The position numbers and the translations under genes were made by a program. The notes beneath the pieces are model-generated. The model did no database searches. It worked only from the letters and a program-made list of their open reading frames with translations, and was not told where the DNA came from. A stretch of DNA of 64,000 nucleotides from Gimesia algae (lineage in GTDB: Bacteria > Planctomycetota > Planctomycetia > Planctomycetales > Planctomycetaceae): NCBI RefSeq assembly GCF_007746795.1, contig NZ_CP036343.1, forward strand, positions 3,838,369 through 3,902,368. The letters run 5' to 3'. Of the stretch, positions 17,889 through 26,623 are shown piece after piece (the first letter of the stretch is position 1; each line of letters opens with the position of its first letter).

Positions 17889-18565
17889 TGTCATCGATCT
17901 ACCAGCGGGTACTCGGCTCAGATTTTAAGAAATTACACCCGAAGATCCAGGAGCGATTTGGCTTCAGCAGTCAAGACGGGATCGCCTCGATCGGCACCGG
18001 AATTATGGATGAACTGTGGCGCGGCCGATTCTACACGGTCCCTTTCCTGTATGTGGGAACGTGGCGACGCATCATGTTCCCCGAACATGGCAATAACATT
18101 CCGTTCACCATCGAAAACTATGCCTACCAGGACCAGTTCGGGCGTGAAACGGTCACCTGGGTGCGGACCTTCGAAGGTCGCAAACAGCGGCGTTTCGATG
18201 CCTATATGATTTTTAGCGAACAGCGAAACCGCATAGTCGATTACCTGGGATCCCATCAGCATCTCGCCGTCGACTTGGACATGTCGGTGGATGAACGGGG
18301 CGGCATGCGGATCCGGTCAGGGGCACAGCGATTCTATGAAGGACCACTTGGCTTCTCGTTTCCCTTATTTTTCTCGGGGATTGCCGATGTCTGCGAGTGG
18401 TATGACGACGACGACGAAAAGTATCGCATCCAGGTCGAAGTCACGAACCGCACCTGGGGCCGCCTGTTTGGCTATCGGGGCTCATTTGATGTTGTCTGGA
18501 GAAAGACCGAGGAAACAGGCATTCCGTATTACATCAAACCGCTACGGGAAGAACGGCGCGAATAG
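17888..18565 (+). CDS. DUF4166 domain protein
   Basis: A 225-residue soluble protein resembling DUF4166 (YQRVLGSDFKKLHPKIQERFG at the N-terminus; ENYAYQDQFGRETVTWVRTF and RIRSGAQRFY later). The function of the domain is unknown. ATG at 17888 shares a base with the upstream TGA and has GGAGG eight bases ahead, so it is almost certainly the true start. The coupling to an SRPBCC-DoxX protein suggests a joint membrane-lipid or stress role (inference). Confidence 0.8.
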   Translation: MSSIYQRVLGSDFKKLHPKIQERFGFSSQDGIASIGTGIMDELWRGRFYTVPFLYVGTWRRIMFPEHGNNIPFTIENYAYQDQFGRETVTWVRTFEGRKQRRFDAYMIFSEQRNRIVDYLGSHQHLAVDLDMSVDERGGMRIRSGAQRFYEGPLGFSFPLFFSGIADVCEWYDDDDEKYRIQVEVTNRTWGRLFGYRGSFDVVWRKTEETGIPYYIKPLREERRE

Positions 18566-18802
18566 TTCCTGCAAAGGGGCTCGCATCGTCAGGATTGAGA
18601 ATCACGTTTAATATAGCACATTTAATATAGAAAGTAGCCATAGCTGCAGAAGCCAGCAAGACAGTTGACGAAAACAGAGCGGTTCGAGCTGCTTCTTGCC
18701 CTGACTTTTCCTGCACACGACAAAACGTTATCTTACTGTATCAAAGTGCCGCGTGTGAAATCGGCGACGGAAGATGAGACATACAATGCTACAGGAGCTG
18801 AG

Positions 18803-19144
18803 ATGAGCGATTTACCGAACTGCCCGGAATGTGATTCGGAATTTACCTATGAAGACCGGGATTTACTGGTTTGCCCCACATGTGGACACGAATGGAATCC
18901 CCAAGACACTGCTGCGGGTGCAGCGACCGGTCCCGTCGTCAGAGACGCCAATGGCAACGAACTGACCAATGGCGATACGATCACAGTGATCAAAGACCTG
19001 AAAGTGAAAGGCTCCTCTACCGTCGTGAAGGTCGGCACAAAAGTCAAAAACATCCGCCTGGTAGAAGGCGATCACGACATCGACTGTAAAATCCCCGGCA
19101 TCGGCGCCATGCAGTTGAAATCAGAATTTGTCAAAAAAGCATGA
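18803..19144 (+). CDS. YjdM/PhnA family zinc-ribbon protein
   Basis: A 113-residue cytoplasmic protein with an N-terminal zinc ribbon (CPEC near residue 6 and CPTC near residue 24) and a C-terminal SH3-like PhnA domain ([25 protein letters not shown]). The family was named for alkylphosphonate use, but its role is unclear. ATG at 18803 has AGGAG at ideal spacing; the longer open frame from 18665 is discarded. Confidence 0.9.
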   Translation: MSDLPNCPECDSEFTYEDRDLLVCPTCGHEWNPQDTAAGAATGPVVRDANGNELTNGDTITVIKDLKVKGSSTVVKVGTKVKNIRLVEGDHDIDCKIPGIGAMQLKSEFVKKA

Positions 19145-19164
19145 ACCGCGTCAAAAAGTAAACG

Positions 19165-19827
19165 ATGAGTGTAGACACCTTACAATATCTGCTGGGGATG
19201 GCGGGAACAGTCGCTTTTGCAGTGACGGGTGTGCTGGCGGTGACGCCACGGGGTATCGACTTTTTTGGGGCCTGTGTGCTGGGTCTGATCACCGCCATTG
19301 GTGGCGGCACGATCCGCGACTTAATTTTAGGAGTACCGGTCTTCTGGGCAGCGGACCTGAACTATATCTGGGTCGCTTTGGGTGCCAGTTTCGTCGCCTT
19401 TCTTACCGAGCGTTTACTGACCCGCAGGGAAATTCATCGGACCATGCTCTACCTTGATGCACTGGGCGTCTCCATGTTTGCGATCCAGGCGGCACAGAAA
19501 GTGATGTGGCTCGACTTCGGCATGCCCATTGCGCCGATCCTGCTGGGAGTGTTGACTGCGATTGGTGGTGGACTGCTGCGCGATGTACTCGCGGGACAAC
19601 CGACGCTCCTCAAACGCCGTGAACTCTATGCGATTCCCGTGACCTGTGGCTGTATTCTGTATGTCACCCTGCTGACCTGGTTCCCGGCATACGCGGTCCT
19701 GACTGGTGTGGTCTGCTCCCTGCTGATACTCTGTCTGCGCAGTTCAGCCATCTACTGGGACCTGCACGTCCCCCTCTGGTTAACCACCCAGTCCAGGCAC
19801 ACTGATTCGACGCAATCGAAAAAGTAA
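19165..19827 (+). CDS. Trimeric intracellular cation (TRIC) channel family protein
   Basis: A 220-residue membrane protein of the TRIC/UPF0126 (YadS/YicG) family, with seven membrane segments and the two internal repeats marked by GGGTIRDLILG and GGGLLRDVLAG. Bacterial members are potassium-selective channels. It follows the PhnA-like gene by 20 bases on the same strand and may be cotranscribed with it. Confidence 0.9.
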   Translation: MSVDTLQYLLGMAGTVAFAVTGVLAVTPRGIDFFGACVLGLITAIGGGTIRDLILGVPVFWAADLNYIWVALGASFVAFLTERLLTRREIHRTMLYLDALGVSMFAIQAAQKVMWLDFGMPIAPILLGVLTAIGGGLLRDVLAGQPTLLKRRELYAIPVTCGCILYVTLLTWFPAYAVLTGVVCSLLILCLRSSAIYWDLHVPLWLTTQSRHTDSTQSKK

Positions 19828-19923
19828 CGCTCGCTGTTTCTGCATCAGGAAATGATTGGGAAGATCTGCCGGAATCTGGTATCATATCAAGTGTCAATGC
19901 ACAAAAAGCACCGAGGTGCGCGG

Positions 19924-20397
19924 ATGAAGACATTCTTCCTCAAGCTCAAACAGGCTCGATTCAGATCTGCGCTGGCAGGACTGGCCGGGGTTCTGGTTCT
20001 TCTGCTGACATTTTTTCTCACCACGGACAACCAGCCCCCCTTGTCCCCGGCCGAGCGACTGCTGGTGGGCGAATGGTATCATGCCCCCGCCGAATCGACG
20101 CGTATTTTCCACGCGGATCGGACTTTCGAAACATCTGGCAGACAGTTCGCTGGGACCTGGAATATTAAGGAAGGACGCTTGTCGATAACGTACTGGCAAC
20201 CCTATGAACTGCCCCGCTCTCTCAGCCTGACCAGTCTCGGTCTGTCTCTCAAATCGGTGCAGCGGTCACGCGAAAAATACACATACGGCTGGGAGATCTC
20301 GTTTTCTGACAAGGGTCAGCGACTCAGCCTGAGTCATCCAATAGACGAACATCATCCTGATGGAAAATGGTGGTGGAATCGGAAAACCGCCCCGTAA
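19924..20397 (+). CDS. Hypothetical membrane-anchored protein
   Basis: A 157-residue product with one N-terminal membrane segment (about residues 16-36) and an extracytoplasmic domain containing EWYHAPAESTRIFHADRTFE and TWNIKEGRLSITYW. This resembles the lipocalin-like 'weight of evidence' beta domains seen in small planctomycete proteins, but no family can be named. Start at 19924 is backed by GAGG nearby. It converges with the cysteine hydrolase gene. Confidence 0.6.
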   Translation: MKTFFLKLKQARFRSALAGLAGVLVLLLTFFLTTDNQPPLSPAERLLVGEWYHAPAESTRIFHADRTFETSGRQFAGTWNIKEGRLSITYWQPYELPRSLSLTSLGLSLKSVQRSREKYTYGWEISFSDKGQRLSLSHPIDEHHPDGKWWWNRKTAP

Positions 20398-20419
20398 GTT
20401 CAGCAGAAAGGCGCGTTGC

Positions 20420-21490
20420 TTACTCTTCCAGTTTTTTAATCCACGAGACCTGTGTAATCAGGTGATTGATCGAAGCAAAGGAAATGTGCGCGTTGGTGGC
20501 GTAACGCGGACTGGAGTTGGCCGGGAACGTGGCGAGTGTCGCATCCCCCACCAGGAAGACGTTGAAATCTTGGGAGAGATTCTCATAACCGGCGGTTGTT
20601 TTGCAGAAACACATATCGGTGGCATAACCGGTCAGCAGAATGTGCCGAATGTTGTGTTTGTTGAGGAACTTCTTCAACGGCGCATAACCTTCCTGATCGA
20701 AAATCAGCACGTCATCTTTATGCACGGTCACATCCGCGGTCACCGGAACAGGTACGTTCCAGAAGTCGGCACCGTTATACTGGTCACCCGACATCAGGCC
20801 CGGAAACTGGCGAAAGTAATCGATCACAGGTCGATCACTGGAAAGCGTCAGTGTCTCGATCAGAGGCTGGCCTTTGTAAGGCAGGCTGTCGAGCCGGTCC
20901 GCCAACTGTTTCTTTGCTTCCGCCCGTTCTTCATCGGTCGGCCGATAGTCAAACGTGCGATACATTTTTTTGCGAATGGGATCAACGGGAGCGATCAGAC
21001 TATACATCACCAGCGAGACCTGCGGACGCATCTGCTTGAGAAACGGATCAATCACGGTGCGGGTATGCTGTGCGGCGAGATGATTTTTGGTCGGCGTGCA
21101 AAAATCACAGACGCCCGCCGGTTCAGGGGTGCGCCAACCCTGACCATCGTCAATTCCCCAGGGATGCACCATGATGATCGCCGTCTTATCAGCACGCAAC
21201 CGGTTCGGCATTTCAATGATGCCACGCGCGTTGTAAGAGAATCGCCATGCACGCACACTCAGGTCGGCACCTGCATCGTTGACCAGAATCGGTGCTGCAT
21301 ACCGGCGGACTTCTTCAATCGGCTGCACGAATGTCGGATGGTCTGCCAGCAGTGGTTCCGGATTTTTGAGCAGTTTCAACTGGTTCTGATACACCCGCGC
21401 CGGTTCATCGGCAGTCACAGACTGAAACGCGGAAAATAATATGACCGCGAGGCAGAAGAATGAAACGTTCCATTTTCGAAGCTGTGTCAT
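20420..21490 (-). CDS. Exported cysteine hydrolase (isochorismatase-like)
   Basis: A 356-residue protein with a signal peptide (residues 1 to about 27) and an isochorismatase-like fold. IIMVHPWGIDD supplies the family aspartate region, and TGYATDMCFCKTTAG carries the putative nucleophilic cysteine near residue 295. AGGAAG lies seven bases ahead of the ATG at 21490. An exported location is unusual for the family. The gene follows the 1024-aa PVC cytochrome by 76 bases on the same strand and may share its transcript. The substrate is unknown. Confidence 0.75.
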   Translation of the reverse strand: MTQLRKWNVSFFCLAVILFSAFQSVTADEPARVYQNQLKLLKNPEPLLADHPTFVQPIEEVRRYAAPILVNDAGADLSVRAWRFSYNARGIIEMPNRLRADKTAIIMVHPWGIDDGQGWRTPEPAGVCDFCTPTKNHLAAQHTRTVIDPFLKQMRPQVSLVMYSLIAPVDPIRKKMYRTFDYRPTDEERAEAKKQLADRLDSLPYKGQPLIETLTLSSDRPVIDYFRQFPGLMSGDQYNGADFWNVPVPVTADVTVHKDDVLIFDQEGYAPLKKFLNKHNIRHILLTGYATDMCFCKTTAGYENLSQDFNVFLVGDATLATFPANSSPRYATNAHISFASINHLITQVSWIKKLEE

Positions 21491-21566
21491 CACTTTTCTT
21501 CCTGTGTTCTCGTAAGAGCGGACGATGAGCTGTCTGTAATCAAAGCCTGTTTCTGTTGATGTTACT

Positions 21567-24500
21567 CTATTTCTTTGTTTGTAAATACTGAAACAGATCA
21601 CGCACCTGCTGCGGCGTCAGTTTTTTCAGCAGGTCTTCCGGCATCAGCGAAACGGGAGACGCTTTGAGTTCCTCAATATCCGCTCTGCTGACCGTGGTGC
21701 GTTCATTTTTGGCATTGAGCAGCGTGACACTGGCGGGGCTTTCCTCTACCAGCAGGCCGGTCAACACGCGTCCGTTAATGGTGACCAGAATGTAGTTCAA
21801 ATATTCTTTGCGGATCTGCGTGTTCGGATCAACAATGCTGACCAGCAGGAAACTCTGATCCTGCCGATTCGCTTTGGTGAGATCCGGCCCGATCTCCTTG
21901 CCGTCATCATTTAGCTTATGGCAGGTCGCACACTGTTTCTCGAACAGCAGTTTGCCCTGCGCCAGATTGCCCGAACCGGCGCGCAGGTCGTTCGAGATGC
22001 GCCGGATCTCGGCCAGTTTTTCTTCCGGCGTTCCCGCGCGAATATTTCCCCAGTGCTTTCGTACCAGTTCATTCAGCCGGGGATCATTGTGTAAGGCCAC
22101 CCGTCGTAACTGATCGGCGGAAACTTCTGTCAGGGGATAAGTGCCGTCATCGATTACTTTTAAAAAGACGAGTGCAGAATCTGCGCGGCCCAGCAGGACA
22201 TCGCGGGTATGAGATCGCAGAGTTGCATCCATCTTTTCATACTGAGCCAGCAGACGCTCGGTAATCCGTTCATCAGAGAAGCGGCTCAACAGATTGAGTG
22301 CCGCCCGTTGAATGGAGGGCGTTTCCGAACCATCCACCAGCTTTAACACCCTGTCCCGACATTCCTGGGATTCCCCCAGTTCCTGCAGGATCGCCAGCAT
22401 GTCTAAACGTGTTTTTTCTGTGCGTGTTTTATCTGTCGCCAGGTTCAGGGCACGATCATAAGCGGCCTTGCTACCCAGCCGCATGGCGACGCGAATGAGG
22501 AGCGGGTCGGTTGTGTTGTCATTCCAGATTGTCGCGAGCTGGTCGGCCAATTCCGGGGGAAGAGTTTTGAGCCGCGTGACCTGATTCGATTGTTCCACGC
22601 GGCTGATAGCAGCGATATTTCCGTATTTTGGTCCCAGGGGAAGTCCGGGCAGACGTTCGCGGCCCAGCATTTTCAACCCGGCATCCAATTCGGTCAGCAT
22701 ACGTCTGCGTTCGCCTTCCTCCGGTGCCGTTGCCAGCAGTCGGGCACAGGCAGCCAGACTTGCGTTGCTGCCTTCGCCGGCATAACGCCGCATCAAACGT
22801 CCGAGGATCACTTCCCGTAGAAAGGGATTCTGCCAGTCGTCCGGACGAGAAAAAACCTGCAGGACTTCGTCGGTATGGGAAACCGCATTCCGTTCCAACG
22901 CCCACCAGAGTAACAGGGGAATATGAGGGTCGTTCCGGAATTCACTTCGATCCAGGATCTGGCGAACCAGAGCGATACATTGTGTTGCAGGGAGCCGCTT
23001 GGCAGAACTGGCCAGCTGACTGATGACGGTCGGACTGGTATCAGTTTTGGCAATCGATAACAGTTTCTGCCAGTTTTCGTCAGAGACCTGTTTTGTGTCA
23101 CCAATGAGCCGAATGGTCCAGGCCCTGATGTGGGGATCCTGATGTGTCAGCAGACTGCCTTCCTGTACCTGGTCAAACGCCCCCATCGCGTTTAAGGTCC
23201 AGAGCGCCTGCAATGCGAGTTTCTGATCATCTGAATTCTGTGACAATGTTCGGAGAGTATCGATGGCCTGTGCATCGCGGCGTTCGGAGAGCATGCGGCG
23301 TGCCCGTCTGACTTGCCATTCGTTACTGCTGCTTAACAGGTCGACCAGTTGGGAGCTGGAGAGGGAATGAGGGTCCACGTGTCGAACCGGTTTTGCAGAT
23401 CGACTGCTGATCCGAAATACCCGCCCGTTGCTGCGATCCCAGGTCGCATCCGGATCAGGGTGCGCGGTTCGCTGGTCGTGCCAGTCGGCGATGTAGACTG
23501 CGCCGTCCGGGCCTTGTGTCGCATCGCTGGGGGCAAACCACGTATCGTTGGCCTGTAACAGGACGCCCCCATTTTCACTGCGGAACGTGGACTGGTCCGG
23601 TTGAGTGTGATGCCAGCGGACGGCATGGGCGAGTGTATCCACGGCGATATATTTATTGCGATAGAGCGAGGGGAACTGATCGCTTTGATACAAAAAGCCG
23701 CCGACCGTGACGTGGCCTCCCTGGAAGTTTTTGTGAGGCACATGCTGAAAATAACCCAGCGCAAACGGATTGTGCAGCTCTCCATGTTTGGCAAATGATT
23801 TTGCGTAGTAGGCTCCCTGCACACAATGTATCATCAGATAGCCGCCGTAGTTCGTTCCCGCGAGGAGATTGCCATACTGGTCGAAATCCAGCCCCCACAT
23901 GTTGCCGCCCCCTTCCATGAACAGTTCGAATTTCCTGCTCACCGGATGATAGCGCCAGATGCCCTGCTCGAATTCAATCCCCCGGATGTGGGCGGTAATG
24001 TTGGTTCCCTGCGTGCCATACAGCCAGCCATCGGGTCCCCAGACCAGCGAATTGGCGACCGAACTGGTGTCTTCCATGCCAAAGCCTTTCAGCAGCACTT
24101 CCGGATCGCCGTCGGGAATATCATCCCGGTTGCGGTCCGGGTAGAAGAGCAGGTACGGCGTCTGCAGCACAAATACGCCGCCATGCCCAAAGGCAAAGCC
24201 GGACGCGATATTCAGATCGCTGATAAAATCTCTGGCTCTGTCGAACTGTCCGTCTCCGTTCGTATCTTCCAGAATCGTCAAACGATCCGCGCCTTTCGGT
24301 CCCGCCGGAGGAGGCTCGGGAATCCGATCATAGGTGGTACGCGAAAAGCGATCGACCTTAACCCGTTTCAATCCGGCGGGATTGGGATACTGCAGATATT
24401 GCAGCACCCAGAGCCGACCGCGATCATCAATGTCAATCGCCACCGGCTGACGGACTAAGGGCTCGGAAGCAACCAGCTCGACTTTGAAGCCCTCGGCAAC

Positions 24501-24641
24501 CGTCATGCGCTGGACCGCTTCTTCGGGAGGAAAGCCCTGTGCAAGACAGTCAGCCTGCAGAGTCAAACAGACGAATAGCGTGATCACCGTCACTCTCGCC
24601 AGAAAGACAGTAGTCCTGTCCGTTACCGCTTCTACTCGCAT
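21567..24641 (-). CDS. PVC-type heme-binding CxxCH protein with membrane-bound dehydrogenase domain
   Basis: A 1024-residue exported protein. In order: a signal peptide; an NHL-like/PQQ-type beta-propeller dehydrogenase domain of the PVC type (about 40-430, starting RMTVAEGFKVELVASEPLV); HEAT-like helical repeats (about 440-830); and a C-terminal cytochrome c domain with one CATCH heme site (about residue 904) followed by the PVC-specific tail. GGAGAGACG precedes the ATG. Such proteins are thought to oxidise sugars or polyols in the periplasm; the substrate is unknown. A XylR-like regulator gene lies just upstream on the same strand. Confidence 0.88.
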   Translation of the reverse strand: MRVEAVTDRTTVFLARVTVITLFVCLTLQADCLAQGFPPEEAVQRMTVAEGFKVELVASEPLVRQPVAIDIDDRGRLWVLQYLQYPNPAGLKRVKVDRFSRTTYDRIPEPPPAGPKGADRLTILEDTNGDGQFDRARDFISDLNIASGFAFGHGGVFVLQTPYLLFYPDRNRDDIPDGDPEVLLKGFGMEDTSSVANSLVWGPDGWLYGTQGTNITAHIRGIEFEQGIWRYHPVSRKFELFMEGGGNMWGLDFDQYGNLLAGTNYGGYLMIHCVQGAYYAKSFAKHGELHNPFALGYFQHVPHKNFQGGHVTVGGFLYQSDQFPSLYRNKYIAVDTLAHAVRWHHTQPDQSTFRSENGGVLLQANDTWFAPSDATQGPDGAVYIADWHDQRTAHPDPDATWDRSNGRVFRISSRSAKPVRHVDPHSLSSSQLVDLLSSSNEWQVRRARRMLSERRDAQAIDTLRTLSQNSDDQKLALQALWTLNAMGAFDQVQEGSLLTHQDPHIRAWTIRLIGDTKQVSDENWQKLLSIAKTDTSPTVISQLASSAKRLPATQCIALVRQILDRSEFRNDPHIPLLLWWALERNAVSHTDEVLQVFSRPDDWQNPFLREVILGRLMRRYAGEGSNASLAACARLLATAPEEGERRRMLTELDAGLKMLGRERLPGLPLGPKYGNIAAISRVEQSNQVTRLKTLPPELADQLATIWNDNTTDPLLIRVAMRLGSKAAYDRALNLATDKTRTEKTRLDMLAILQELGESQECRDRVLKLVDGSETPSIQRAALNLLSRFSDERITERLLAQYEKMDATLRSHTRDVLLGRADSALVFLKVIDDGTYPLTEVSADQLRRVALHNDPRLNELVRKHWGNIRAGTPEEKLAEIRRISNDLRAGSGNLAQGKLLFEKQCATCHKLNDDGKEIGPDLTKANRQDQSFLLVSIVDPNTQIRKEYLNYILVTINGRVLTGLLVEESPASVTLLNAKNERTTVSRADIEELKASPVSLMPEDLLKKLTPQQVRDLFQYLQTKK

Positions 24642-24767
24642 CGTCTCTCCTTTTATCGGAGAACTGTGAAATCACAGGGAGTCTGTTACCCCGTACTATT
24701 GTCCAAATCTAGCGAGTGCTGTCAGGTGAAACTATCACATATTTCGTAAACGTCTTCACATTTTCCG

Positions 24768-25928
24768 TCACTTGCGAACCGCGCGGCGATAGCTGCCTGG
24801 AGTCTGTTTAAACTTGCGTTTGAATAAGGCAGCCAGGTAGTGCGGGTGATCGAAGCCGGTTTTGTAAGCAATTTCCGCGAGCGATAATTCCGTCTCTGCC
24901 AGTAACTGCTGCACACGTTCCAGTTGCACACGCAGGATCTCTTCTTTGGGGGTGCGGCCGATAAACTTTTTCATCCGCCGTTCCAGGCTGCTGCGGGAGA
25001 TGGGAACTTCCGTCAGAATGTCTTCCACGGTAATTCTTTGATCCGCCCGATCGCGAATGAATCGCAGGGCCGTTGCCAGGTCCTGATCTTCCACCGCAAC
25101 GATGTCGGTGGACTGGCGTTGTACCAACCGGGCCGGAGGAAACAGCTGGACTGGTTCAGGCTGCTCTCCCTGTTTCATCATCTGTTCCAGCAGGGAAGCC
25201 GCTTCGTAGCCGATGCGCTCAAAGCCGGCATCGATGCTGGTGAGCGGGGGTGAGGAGAGTTTGCAGATCAGATCATCATTATCCGAGCCGATGACAGCGA
25301 CCTCATCGGGAACTTTCAGTCCGGCGATCTGACAAGCCTCGAGAACATGTTGCCCGCGGTCATCATAACAGGCCATGACTCCTGCGGGTTTAGGCAACGT
25401 CAACAACCATTCGGCGATCCCCTGTTGATCGTTTTCCCAGTGGCTGGCGTCCCAACGGTCATTTTTTTCTGGAAAGAGACTGCAAGAGCAGCCGGCTTGA
25501 GCGAGAAATTGTACAAACAGGTCACAGCGTTCATCCATGCGGGAATTCAAACCACGGGGCCAGCCACAAAACCCGAAATGGCGAATGCCCCGGTCGAGTA
25601 AATGTTCCGCCGCCAGTTGCGCAATTTTCTGATTGTCGGTAAACAGGCAGGGGAAGCCGAAACCTTCCCGGGTATAAGGCATGTCGATGACAGGCAGCCT
25701 GCGTTTGCGGAGGATGTCAGCCATCGGCTTGTGCGGAATGCGTGCGAGAACTCCATCGATGTGCGCTTTTTTCAGCCAGGCAGGCGCGGGCTGATCGGGC
25801 TTGTGCGAGCGGAAGATGACCGACCAGGAACCGATTTCGCGCTGGAAACGAATCATCCCATTGAGCAGTCCCCGCCCGTGCCCCGATGAGGTATCGATCA
25901 GTATGGCGACTCTCGACTGTTCCTGCAT
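24768..25928 (-). CDS. XylR-like transcriptional regulator (LacI-type sensor plus AraC-type HTH)
   Basis: A 386-residue hybrid regulator. The N-terminal 270 residues are a periplasmic-binding-protein-like sugar sensor (RVAILIDTSSGHGRGLLNGM, then GVMACYDDRGQHVLEACQIAGLKVPDEVAVIG). The last 100 residues are an AraC/XylS double helix-turn-helix (ERVQQLLAETELSLAEIAYKTGF). ATG at 25928 follows a GGGGGAG site; the GTG at 25952 is less likely. It probably controls the 1024-aa PVC dehydrogenase gene 126 bases downstream on the same strand. It is a paralog of the frameshifted gene at 33303. Confidence 0.9.
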   Translation of the reverse strand: MQEQSRVAILIDTSSGHGRGLLNGMIRFQREIGSWSVIFRSHKPDQPAPAWLKKAHIDGVLARIPHKPMADILRKRRLPVIDMPYTREGFGFPCLFTDNQKIAQLAAEHLLDRGIRHFGFCGWPRGLNSRMDERCDLFVQFLAQAGCSCSLFPEKNDRWDASHWENDQQGIAEWLLTLPKPAGVMACYDDRGQHVLEACQIAGLKVPDEVAVIGSDNDDLICKLSSPPLTSIDAGFERIGYEAASLLEQMMKQGEQPEPVQLFPPARLVQRQSTDIVAVEDQDLATALRFIRDRADQRITVEDILTEVPISRSSLERRMKKFIGRTPKEEILRVQLERVQQLLAETELSLAEIAYKTGFDHPHYLAALFKRKFKQTPGSYRRAVRK

Positions 25929-26240
25929 GATGTCTCCCCCCCGGCATGACACCAGTGCGCTATATCGTGTGTGGAATCTCTCTCCCTGTTGTACTTAAAA
26001 TCGTACATGCATGCCAGCAAAGGGGCTGATAAAACAGGGGAGCGAAGTGTGTGAACTGTGGAATGTTCATCTGCGAGTGGTCGAGGCATTCGGGTAGAAT
26101 CGGATGTGCATCGTGTGGTTCACAAGGTGCGCAGATTTTGCGTTCAGCCATATGGAATTGTCCCCCACCGGGGAATGATTAATTGAAAGGATTTTCCATG
26201 TTATCTCTGATTTCAAAATTTTCGATAATGGCGCGGGGAG

Positions 26241-26530
26241 GTCAAGAGGGATGAACAATAGAATGTGGCGATATGTTTTGATACGAGACCGATGCTGGTG
26301 TGAGCAGTGGCGGTGCCGGGACGAAGCTTTCCGAAGTGCGGCGACCCGCAGGCATACATCAGGAACGGGTGCTGATTTGAGAACTGCTTATCTGGAAAAA
26401 ACAGGCTGTTTTACAGTGAGGATCAGGAACAAGTGGCTCGTGTTTCAGTGCACTGTAAACTGGTCACGCGCGCGACTCAGAACAGCGTTTATCGTCGTCG
26501 GCGCGCAGGCGTCAAGGGGAGTTTATTCAG
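26241..26530 (+). repeat. Dispersed repeat B, copy 1
   Basis: A roughly 290-bp block starting GTCAAGAGGG. Its last 219 bases (26312-26530) align without gaps to the reverse complement of 49642-49860, at about 80% identity by eye. Translations of both copies share CTVNW and RSAATRRHTSGT in the same frame, yet neither has credible start or stop context. It occupies most of a 695-base gene-free gap; 25929-26240 shows nothing else. Confidence 0.75.
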
Positions 26531-26575
26531 TTTTTTCCGACAGGTGGCTGAAGTCGATGCGAAAGGAGCTGACAA

Positions 26576-26616
26576 ACGGTCAAACTGGCTTTCGCGGTGA
26601 AAACCAGTTTGACCGT
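26576..26616 (-). terminator. Terminator hairpin behind the 1742-aa PVC gene
   Basis: A perfect 13-bp stem, ACGGTCAAACTGG with CCAGTTTGACCGT, and a 15-base loop lie 7 bases after the stop codon. Only TTTGT follows on the minus strand, so the T-tract is short. Confidence 0.7.
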
Positions 26617-26623
26617 GGTGCAA

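Noticed and set aside
20360-21439. A 359-codon plus-strand open frame
   Set aside because: It lies antisense to the cysteine hydrolase gene, which has a signal peptide, a ribosome-binding site and family motifs; the plus-strand translation is Arg/His-rich without domains.
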